From: Candidatus Atribacteria bacterium
GTDB taxonomy: Bacteria; Bipolaricaulota; Bipolaricaulia; UBA7950; UBA9294
Direction of reading: 5' to 3'
Length of the DNA stretch: 5,437 bases
Assembly (NCBI GenBank): GCA_004525685.1
Contig: SPBW01000144.1
Span: 1 to 5,437, forward strand
The notes under the pieces were generated by a model. That model saw nothing but the letters and a program-made list of their open reading frames with translations. It made no database searches and was not told the origin of the DNA. Positions 1 through 5,437 of this stretch are shown piece after piece (the stretch's first letter is position 1; each line of letters starts with the position of its first letter). Made by a program: the position numbers and the translations under genes.

Positions 1-594
1 CGATCCATGCAGCGTCCTAACGATATCGTTGCCATCGCGGAGGAGCATGCTCGTCAGGAACTGACTCGTCGGAGCTATGGCAAGGGCACCTGCTTCGCCA
101 AACAAGACAACTGGGGCGAACGCTTGCGAGGGGAGATCCTCCGTCGAATCAACGACCATGGCTTCTGGCCAGTAGCCGCCCACGCCTCCGTTTCCAGATG
201 GTCCAAGACCATAGGTAGTGAGGAAGCATCTGTAACAATCCGGCACCGTCATTCGCGGAAATGCGACAGAAAACGCTTCGAATGTGTCTCCCACGTGAAG
301 CTTGGTGAGCGTCTGCTCAACTGTGACAGTGAATGTGGCGACATTCTGGTCCAGTCGGATCTCAGCTGTGAGCAGAGGGCTGTCACTCTTCTGAACAACG
401 CGGCGCAGATGCTGACAGACCTCGCCGCGACTGGTTCCATCGAGCCACTCCCATGGCGAGGCCTGCAGAGCATCCTTCCCAGCACTCTCAGTCACCCGCC
501 GCTGAATATCGAGATCTAGATTCGAGATGAGCATTCGCTCCCCTGCCCACATCTGCAGATTTCCAGTGCGAGAGAGTCGGAGTCCAAGGCTCAT
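1..594 (-). CDS. Partial beta-rich protein, possible glycoside hydrolase N-terminal domain (C-terminus outside window)
   Basis: A reading frame starts at ATG 594-592 and stays open for 198 codons to the window edge, so the C-terminus is missing. The start is well supported: AAAGGAGG lies 7 bases upstream and the ATG overlaps the ROK stop (ATGA), implying translational coupling. There is no signal peptide or membrane segment, so the product should be cytoplasmic. The visible part alternates short hydrophobic strands (for example residues 75-96) with Gly, Trp and Pro-rich turns (PWEWLDG 47-53, GGVGGYWPEA 136-145, LFGEAGALAIAPTSQFL 164-180), which suggests a beta-sandwich. This resembles the N-terminal sandwich of alpha-galactosidase-like (GH36/GH31-type) hydrolases, and the ROK partner favours sugar metabolism. 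No catalytic domain is visible, so the function is inference; the gene itself is much more certain. Confidence 0.62.
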   Translation of the reverse strand, partial: MSLGLRLSRTGNLQMWAGERMLISNLDLDIQRRVTESAGKDALQASPWEWLDGTSRGEVCQHLRRVVQKSDSPLLTAEIRLDQNVATFTVTVEQTLTKLHVGDTFEAFSVAFPRMTVPDCYRCFLTTYGLGPSGNGGVGGYWPEAMVVDSTEDLPSQAFAPVVLFGEAGALAIAPTSQFLTSMLLRDGNDIVRTLHGS

Positions 595-1748
595 CCAACG
601 GCCTCCTTTGCCGGAACTCTGAAGAAGTCGGCGGCAACAAGCGTCGCTGATCCAATGAGAAACCCGTCTGTACCCAGCTCCGTGGGGACGATTTGCAGGC
701 GATCCGCTTCAGACGGGAAGGCGTGTCTTCGTACTTCATTCTCAATGGCATCAAGAAATAGATCAGAGGCATCCATTCGTTCTCCGCCAAGGATGATGGC
801 CTCTGGATTCAGCAGATTGACGAGGTTCTTGGCTCCGAGCCCCAAGTAACGCCCCATACGTGCGAACGCCTCTTTGCCATCTCGTGAGCCATCTCGTGCA
901 GCCTCGATCAATGATTGAATACTGTCAAATCCCAGTCTCGAGGCCTCTGCGGAGAGAAAGCAATCTGACGCATAGACCTCTAGACAACCTCGATCCTGGC
1001 AACGGCAGACAGGCCCATCAGGATTGATGGTGATGTGTCCCAGTTCCCCCGCTCCGCCGAATGCACCTCGATAGATCTCTCCGCCAATGACGACGCCTGC
1101 GCCAATCCCCTCGCCCACTGTAATGCAGATGAAATGGTTATAGTCGCGCCCGGCACCATACCAACGTTCGGCAAGAGCAAGCGCGTTAACATCGTTCTCA
1201 ATCCATACCGGCAGGGCCATCTTCTCAGAGAGTGGATCGCGCAGGGGAACTTTCCTCCATCCGAGAATGGGGGAGTATAGGTCCATGCCCGTTGTCGGGT
1301 CCACGAATCCAGAAATGCTGATTCCAACGCCCAGGACACGATCAAAGGCGAGCTTCTTCACAAGTTTCACGATAGCCGAAATAACCTTGGGCGGGGAAGG
1401 CGGCTCAAGGAAAGAAACTTCTGCCCTCGATCGAATGGCACCCGTAATATCGACGGCTGCCGCGAGGATTCTCGCACGCTCCACCTTGATCCCGATGCTT
1501 CTGGAATACTCAGGATTCAAGGACATCAGCACCGCTGGCCGGCCGCCCGTAGAATCGCTCTTGCCCGTCTCAATCACGACGCCTTCCTCAAGAAGGTCAC
1601 GAGCAAGCCGCGTCAGTGCCGACGGAGCAAGCCGCGTTCGATCAGAGATTTCGGTGCGAGAAAGCGGGCCATGAAGCCGTAGCAGGTTAATCACCAGTGC
1701 CCGATTCTGGCTACGAACAAGCTCTTGATCGCCCTTATGCATCTGCAT
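591..1748 (-). CDS. ROK-family transcriptional regulator (NagC/XylR/Mlc type)
   Basis: This 385-residue protein has the normal length for ROK repressors. A winged-helix DNA-binding domain occupies about residues 14-75 (LLRLHGPLSRTEISDRT, then the typical GGRP at 68-71). The ROK sugar-kinase-like domain follows, with the END motif (184-186, D186 at the catalytic base position), the glycine loop GEGIGAG (212-218), GELGH (234-238) and the zinc site His238, Cys248, Cys250 and Cys255 followed by Glu257. The DxGGT phosphate loop expected at the start of a kinase domain is absent (GIKVERARILAAAVD, 86-100), so a sugar-binding repressor fits better than a glucokinase. The effector is unknown. The first ATG is chosen because AAGGAAG lies 7 bases upstream. 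It heads a minus-strand operon with the gene at 594 and probably represses its own promoter and possibly the divergent one. Confidence 0.93.
   Translation of the reverse strand: MQMHKGDQELVRSQNRALVINLLRLHGPLSRTEISDRTRLAPSALTRLARDLLEEGVVIETGKSDSTGGRPAVLMSLNPEYSRSIGIKVERARILAAAVDITGAIRSRAEVSFLEPPSPPKVISAIVKLVKKLAFDRVLGVGISISGFVDPTTGMDLYSPILGWRKVPLRDPLSEKMALPVWIENDVNALALAERWYGAGRDYNHFICITVGEGIGAGVVIGGEIYRGAFGGAGELGHITINPDGPVCRCQDRGCLEVYASDCFLSAEASRLGFDSIQSLIEAARDGSRDGKEAFARMGRYLGLGAKNLVNLLNPEAIILGGERMDASDLFLDAIENEVRRHAFPSEADRLQIVPTELGTDGFLIGSATLVAADFFRVPAKEAVG
602..609 (-). promoter_or_regulatory. Strong Shine-Dalgarno for the gene starting at 594
   Basis: The minus strand reads AAAGGAGG, 7 bases before the ATG at 594. 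It lies inside the last codons of the ROK gene. It decides the start of the downstream gene and argues that the overlapping frame is really translated. Confidence 0.85.
876..899 (-). repeat. 12-bp tandem duplication inside the ROK gene
   Basis: Two adjacent 12-base units (876-887 and 888-899) match at 11 of 12 positions. They encode ARDG and SRDG (residues 284-291), in a surface helix or loop after the zinc site. The reading frame is kept. This looks like a small in-frame slippage duplication. Confidence 0.7.
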
Positions 1749-1755
1749 ACACTTA

Positions 1756-1762
1756 CTTCCTT
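1756..1762 (-). promoter_or_regulatory. Shine-Dalgarno of the ROK gene
   Basis: The minus strand reads AAGGAAG, ending 7 bases before the ATG at 1748. A second in-frame ATG at 1742 would be 13 bases away, so the first ATG is preferred. Confidence 0.7.
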
Positions 1763-1789
1763 CACAGAAGAAACTAACTCTAGTATAGG
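1761..1789 (+). promoter_or_regulatory. Candidate promoter for the plus-strand operon
   Basis: A -35-like TTCACA (1761-1766) lies 17 bases before a -10-like TATAGG (1784-1789). The -35 is a five-of-six match, but the -10 lacks the usual final T, so it is weak and may need an activator or another sigma factor. Its -10 overlaps the -10 of the minus-strand promoter, so the two would compete for polymerase. The leader to the ATG at 1843 would be about 46 bases. Confidence 0.35.
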
Positions 1790-1810
1790 GTCGGCCCCGC
1801 GACGAGTCAA
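1782..1810 (-). promoter_or_regulatory. Sigma70-type promoter of the ROK operon
   Basis: On the minus strand a -35 box TTGACT (1810-1805) and a -10 box TATACT (1787-1782) are separated by exactly 17 bases. Each matches the consensus at five of six positions, including the key ones. Transcription would start near 1775, giving a leader of about 27 bases that contains the Shine-Dalgarno. This is the best promoter in the window. Its location in the divergent gap makes it a natural site for autoregulation by the ROK protein. Confidence 0.8.
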
Positions 1811-1830
1811 CCTAACCATGGCAACCAAGC

Positions 1831-1836
1831 AGGGAG
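1831..1836 (+). promoter_or_regulatory. Shine-Dalgarno of the metallophosphoesterase gene
   Basis: AGGGAG ends 6 bases before the ATG at 1843, a good sequence and spacing for that start. Confidence 0.7.
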
Positions 1837-1842
1837 TCGTAT

Positions 1843-2505
1843 ATGGCAGAACAGAAGAAGATTATTCGCGTTCTCGTACTGAGTGATCAGGTGAACGCGA
1901 TTCTGTATTCTCCTGACATCTTGCCGAGATTCGAGAACGTTGATCTCGTACTCTCGTGTGGCGATCTTCCGTTTCCGTATCTCGAGTACGTTCTGACGGT
2001 GTTGAATGTGCCCATGCTCTATGTGCCGGGCAATCATGATCGTGCGATGCACACATTCGATGGACGAACCATTGAGGCGCCTGAAGGGGCCATCAACATC
2101 GATGCTCGACTGATCACGCTGCGGCTTCCTCATGTGAGGCCGTTGACGATCGCGGGATTTGGCGGCTCCATGTACTATGGTGGCACGAGCAATCAATATA
2201 CAGACTGGCAGATGCGAAGACGTATTGCGTCGATTGAACCACGACTACTCTGGACCCGCATCACAACCAGACGCGGTATCGACGTGTTGGTTACGCACGC
2301 CCCGCCCTACGGAATTCACGATGGCCTTGATCGCTGTCATCAAGGGTTTCGCTCATTTCTGTCGTTCCTTCGTCGCTATCGCCCGTCGCATCATTTCCAC
2401 GGACACGTCCATCCTGCGTATGGATACGATGTGGCCCCGAAGATGTATCATGGCACCCAGATTAGGAATGTCTATGGGTATGAAGTCTTGGAGATATCGA
2501 TATGA
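1843..2505 (+). CDS. Calcineurin-like metallophosphoesterase
   Basis: This 220-residue soluble protein carries most blocks of the two-metal phosphoesterase fold: SD at 14-15, CGD at 39-41 (metal-bridging Asp41), GNHD at 63-66 (Asn64, His65), THAPPYGIHD at 151-160 (His152) and HFHGHVH at 184-190 (His188, His190). The family would hydrolyse phosphomonoester, phosphodiester or nucleotide bonds; the substrate cannot be read from sequence. The first motif, normally DxH, is here D15-Q-V17, so one metal-binding histidine is missing. I recall related small bacterial phosphoesterases with the same change, so it may be a subfamily trait. It is the first gene of the plus-strand set and its stop overlaps the next start (ATGA at 2502-2505), which implies linked expression with the ParB-like/GH13 protein. 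Confidence 0.88.
   Translation: MAEQKKIIRVLVLSDQVNAILYSPDILPRFENVDLVLSCGDLPFPYLEYVLTVLNVPMLYVPGNHDRAMHTFDGRTIEAPEGAINIDARLITLRLPHVRPLTIAGFGGSMYYGGTSNQYTDWQMRRRIASIEPRLLWTRITTRRGIDVLVTHAPPYGIHDGLDRCHQGFRSFLSFLRRYRPSHHFHGHVHPAYGYDVAPKMYHGTQIRNVYGYEVLEISI
2490..2494 (+). promoter_or_regulatory. Shine-Dalgarno of the ParB-like/GH13 gene
   Basis: GGAGA lies 7 bases before the ATG at 2502 and 10 before a second in-frame ATG at 2505. Both starts are possible and differ by one Met; the first has the better spacing. The site is inside the end of the phosphoesterase gene. Confidence 0.55.
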
Positions 2506-5330
2506 TGGAACGCGATTTCGAGCGTGCACGCCGCAAAGCTAACTGGAATCGGGTCCTCGCGTTCTTCAAGGGCAAGCCATCCCTGTTGCTTCCATTCGAT
2601 CTTGTCCGACGCCAGATCGATGTGCGCTCAGTCTCGTATGGTGGCATTCAGGAGATTGAGATCGACCGCGTCATCGGAAGCGTGAACCGCTACCACGAAT
2701 TCGATCGCGAATTCCTGCCCAAGCGCAATGAGAGCGCCGACCGCTGGACGCAGGTTCGCAGGCTGTTTGACAGCGATCTGGGGTTCCCGCCGATCAAGGT
2801 CTATCGCGTGGGTGATGCTTTCTTCGTCGTTGATGGGAATCACCGCGTTTCCGTCGCCCGGCAGTTGGGCATGAAAACAATCGAGGCAGAAGTCATCTAC
2901 TTCCGCATTGGAGTAACCATTGACAAGGATACGGACATTCCAGATCTCATCATCAAGAAGGAACACAGCGACTTCCTGAAGCAGACAAGACTCGACATTC
3001 TTCGACCCCAACAAGACATCCAATTCACGAGACCTGGCCGCTATGCGACCATCCTTGAGCACATCGACAAGCGGCGCTACTTCCTGGGGTTAGATCTCAA
3101 ACGCGACATTGGATACGAGGAGGCTGTTGAGTCCTGGTACGATAGCTTGTACAGGCCTCTTCGTGAGATCCTAATCCAGGAAGGCCTTCCTGAGCGATTC
3201 CCGAAACGAACGGCAGCTGATCTCTATGTTTGGGTATCAAACCACTTGCATGCCTTGCGAGAGCAGCTCGGTGACGACATTGGACTTACTGTCGCAGCCA
3301 AGGATTTTCAGCAGAGCAAGGCGCCTTCTCACCTATCCACATGGCTGCAAAGCTCAACACGCACTCGCCTACAATCAGACACACCAAACACCCAGGAGGA
3401 CACTCCCGCACTTCTCGAGCTTCTCAATCGACTCTCGTGGATGGAGCGAAAGGGGCTAGGGACAGATCTTCGCTATCTTGTTCCTGCCCGGTGGCTCGAC
3501 TTTTCCGCATCGTCAGATTCGGTTGAGGTTCAAGCCACATCCTTCTGGCGCTCGTCAATCGAGAGGATTCTCCACACGGAAGCCGCATCGCGCATCGAGG
3601 GCAAGGAGGGGGAATGGTCAAGGCAGGCCGTTGTGTACAACCTTTTTGTACGAGCTTCCTGTGCATTCGACCATGATGGCGATGGCCACGTGTCTGTCTT
3701 GAATCGCAGTGGCCTTCGTGAGACAGGCACATTCCTAAAGGCCATTGCCTTGCTGCCCTATATCCGGGGGCTGGGATGCAACGTCGTACATCTCCTTCCC
3801 ATCTGCCAAATCGGGCAAGCAGGGCGGAAGGGGACTCTTGGGTCACCGTATGCCATCGCTGATCCCTATCATCTCGACGAAGCGCTTTCCGAACCGCTGG
3901 TCGGGCTGGGCTCGGCGGCAGAGTTTAAGGCATTCGTGGAAGCCGCACACAGACTTGGCATTCGCATCGTCGTCGAATTCGTACTGCGTACGGCGGCAAG
4001 AGACAGTGCCTGGATTCCTAAGAATCCTCGATGGTTCTATTGGATCCGCGAAGATATCCCTGATCAAGACAAGGCGAACCCTGGTCAGCCAGGATACAGA
4101 AGTCCTCTCTTCCCAGATGCGCAGCTACTGAAGATCAAATCTCAAGTGCACGGGGGCCATTTCAAGAACCTTCCAGCGCCTCCTGCGGCCTATCGAGCCA
4201 TGTTCGTTCAGCCACCAAAGCATGGCCATGTCATGGCATCGGAAGCCGGCTTCATTGGGATCACGGAAGATGGCACGCAGGTGCGGATACCTGGCGCGTT
4301 CGCAGATTGGCCACCCGATGATCAGCAACCAGCATGGAGCGATGTGACATATCTGCGTCTGTATGATCACCGCGACTTCAACTACATCGCCTACAACACG
4401 ATTCGCATGTATGACGAGGCTCTGACCATGCCAGCCAACGTTGTTCCTGATCTTTGGGATCAGATCGCTGGAATACTGCCCCACTTCCAGAGTCTATTTC
4501 AGATTGATGGCGCAATGATCGATATGGGCCATGCATTGCCCCGCGCCTTGATGTCTCGTGTTGTCTCTGGCGCTCGAGGTGCCGATCCTTCCTTCGCGCT
4601 CTGGGAAGAGGAATTCACCGTACGCACCGAGAGCAAGGACGAAGGATACAATGCGCTGATCGGCAATCTGTGGTGGCGCATTCACCGCCCTGAGAGCATG
4701 AGACGCGAGGTGTTGGAAGAGCTGGCAACGCATGGATCCCCGCTGCCCTTCTTCGCCACACCCGAGACGCACAACACGCCGCGCTGCGCAAGCCGCGAGG
4801 GAGGCGTTGCTCAATCGCGCTTGAGCTTCATTCTTGGTGCTTTCTTGCCCGCCATCCCCTTCATTCATTCGGGGTTTGAACTCGGCGAGACCCTGCCCGT
4901 CAACACAGGATTGGATTTCGCTCCTGATGAGGCCGAACGATTCCCGGAATCATGTCTCCCGCTCTATAACGCCTACGCATACAACTGGCTCGCCACTTCT
5001 GAGTTAGACAGCGCGATACGCCTGACCCTGACCCTCCGCGAGCAGTTCCAGTCATTGATCATTGATCCAACGCCACAGACAATGGCCGTGCCAACGCATT
5101 CACACGAACAGGTCCTCGCCTATGTTCGGCATGATGCGCATCGCACAATCCTCGTTGTCGGGAATGCGAGCGCGGAACGAATTGAGCTGACGTTGGAGGA
5201 CATCCCCGGAGAGAGTACGCCTCTTGTCGATCACATCGATGGCGTCGCCTGCCATCTTGCTGCGGGGAAGATGGTCCTTCATCTGGAACCTTGGCAATGC
5301 CTCGTCTTCACTCAGGATCGCACAAGCTGA
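2502..5330 (+). CDS. ParB/sulfiredoxin-like domain fused to a GH13 alpha-amylase-type domain
   Basis: A single uninterrupted 942-residue frame without signal peptide or membrane segment, so probably cytoplasmic. Residues 50-135 look like a ParB/Srx-type domain: IEIDRVIGSVNRY, then VYRVGDAFFVVDGNHRVSVA, whose DGNHR (111-115) sits at the ParB GERR nucleotide motif. Residues 150-270 form a helical region with RYFLGL (192-197), SWYDSLYRPL (211-220) and RTAADLYVWV (236-245). A variable linker follows. From about 376 a GH13 barrel is recognisable: YNLFVR (379-384), DHDGDG calcium-like loop (390-395), GSPYAIADPYHL (447-458), GIRIVVEFVLRTAARDS (486-502), DGAMIDMGHALP (669-680, candidate nucleophile Asp674), FALWEEEF (698-705, candidate acid/base Glu) and ETHNTPR (755-761). 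A C-terminal beta-sandwich spans about 865-937. The usual GH13 Arg (two before the nucleophile) is Met672 and the region IV Asp appears to be Asn758. Alpha-glucan binding or transfer is likely; activity is uncertain. Confidence 0.9.
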   Translation: MMERDFERARRKANWNRVLAFFKGKPSLLLPFDLVRRQIDVRSVSYGGIQEIEIDRVIGSVNRYHEFDREFLPKRNESADRWTQVRRLFDSDLGFPPIKVYRVGDAFFVVDGNHRVSVARQLGMKTIEAEVIYFRIGVTIDKDTDIPDLIIKKEHSDFLKQTRLDILRPQQDIQFTRPGRYATILEHIDKRRYFLGLDLKRDIGYEEAVESWYDSLYRPLREILIQEGLPERFPKRTAADLYVWVSNHLHALREQLGDDIGLTVAAKDFQQSKAPSHLSTWLQSSTRTRLQSDTPNTQEDTPALLELLNRLSWMERKGLGTDLRYLVPARWLDFSASSDSVEVQATSFWRSSIERILHTEAASRIEGKEGEWSRQAVVYNLFVRASCAFDHDGDGHVSVLNRSGLRETGTFLKAIALLPYIRGLGCNVVHLLPICQIGQAGRKGTLGSPYAIADPYHLDEALSEPLVGLGSAAEFKAFVEAAHRLGIRIVVEFVLRTAARDSAWIPKNPRWFYWIREDIPDQDKANPGQPGYRSPLFPDAQLLKIKSQVHGGHFKNLPAPPAAYRAMFVQPPKHGHVMASEAGFIGITEDGTQVRIPGAFADWPPDDQQPAWSDVTYLRLYDHRDFNYIAYNTIRMYDEALTMPANVVPDLWDQIAGILPHFQSLFQIDGAMIDMGHALPRALMSRVVSGARGADPSFALWEEEFTVRTESKDEGYNALIGNLWWRIHRPESMRREVLEELATHGSPLPFFATPETHNTPRCASREGGVAQSRLSFILGAFLPAIPFIHSGFELGETLPVNTGLDFAPDEAERFPESCLPLYNAYAYNWLATSELDSAIRLTLTLREQFQSLIIDPTPQTMAVPTHSHEQVLAYVRHDAHRTILVVGNASAERIELTLEDIPGESTPLVDHIDGVACHLAAGKMVLHLEPWQCLVFTQDRTS

Positions 5331-5362
5331 ACCCGGGTCCTTGCTTGAACACCATATTGGGT

Positions 5363-5368
5363 AGGTGG
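5363..5368 (+). promoter_or_regulatory. Shine-Dalgarno of the gene starting at 5378
   Basis: AGGTGG lies 9 bases before the ATG at 5378. It is the main evidence that this edge frame is a real gene. Confidence 0.55.
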
Positions 5369-5377
5369 ACGCTATCC

Positions 5378-5437
5378 ATGAGTTCGCTCGTCATCGCACG
5401 GCACCTTGCCGATCACTCGCGCGGGATTTCCCACAGC
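5378..5437 (+). CDS. Start of an unidentified gene, cut by the window edge
   Basis: Twenty codons are visible (MSSLVIARHLADHS, then RGISHS) and the frame is open at the window end. It follows the large fusion gene by 47 bases on the same strand with no terminator-like hairpin between, so it probably belongs to the same transcript. The fragment is too short to recognise a family. The support is the ribosome binding site, the position and the open frame. Confidence 0.45.
   Translation, partial: MSSLVIARHLADHSRGISHS

Noticed and set aside
7..519. A 170-codon plus-strand open frame
   Set aside because: It has no clear ribosome binding site or family-like motifs and lies antisense to the minus frame 594-1, which has a strong Shine-Dalgarno and is coupled to the ROK gene.
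591..1748. ROK protein read as a glucokinase
   Set aside because: It has an N-terminal DNA-binding domain and lacks the DxGGT phosphate loop, so a regulator is better supported despite the retained END and zinc motifs.
2628..3062. A 144-codon minus-strand open frame opposite the ParB-like domain
   Set aside because: The plus frame has clear conserved motifs here; the antisense frame shows none and is a shadow.
2502..3311. Chromosome or plasmid partition ParB
   Set aside because: There is no HTH or ENxQR box, no ParA gene beside it and no parS-like palindrome seen in the window.
3312..3630. Possible frameshifted junction between two originally separate genes
   Set aside because: The frame is continuous through the linker, with no internal stop and no strong ribosome binding site plus ATG before the GH13 part; a genuine fusion is the simpler reading.
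5331..5338. ACCCGGGT palindrome after the fusion gene as a terminator
   Set aside because: It is a self-complementary 8-mer with no loop and no following T run, so it cannot act as an intrinsic terminator.

Overview
The window is compact bacterial DNA of moderate GC (mid-50s percent by eye) with two divergent gene sets around a 94-base intergenic region (1749-1842). Gene spacing, Shine-Dalgarno sequences and ATGA stop/start overlaps are typical of bacterial operons. The MPE and ParB-like sequences recall proteins I associate with Chloroflexota, but that is a memory-based impression and the phylum is not established.

Minus strand, reading leftward from about 1775: a textbook sigma70-type promoter (TTGACT-17-TATACT) drives a ROK-family transcriptional repressor (1748-591). 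Its stop codon overlaps the start of a second gene (594 to beyond base 1), which has a very strong Shine-Dalgarno and is cut by the window edge. That second product is a soluble, beta-rich protein that I cannot name firmly; a glycoside hydrolase N-terminal domain is the best guess.

Plus strand, reading rightward: a 220-residue calcineurin-like metallophosphoesterase (1843-2505) overlaps by four bases a 942-residue protein (2502-5330). The large protein joins a ParB/sulfiredoxin-type N-terminal domain (motif DGNHR), a poorly characterised helical middle region, a GH13 alpha-amylase-type barrel and a C-terminal beta-sandwich. A further gene begins at 5378 with a good ribosome binding site and leaves the window after 20 codons.

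Read together, this looks like a cytoplasmic carbohydrate (probably alpha-glucan or oligosaccharide) locus. The ROK protein is the likely sugar-responsive regulator of its own operon and perhaps of the divergent one, because the two candidate promoters overlap at their -10 boxes. The most unusual element is the ParB-like/GH13 fusion, translationally coupled to a phosphoesterase. Its GH13 part also appears to lack two of the four residues that are nearly invariant in the family, so it may be a sensor or an altered enzyme rather than an ordinary amylase.
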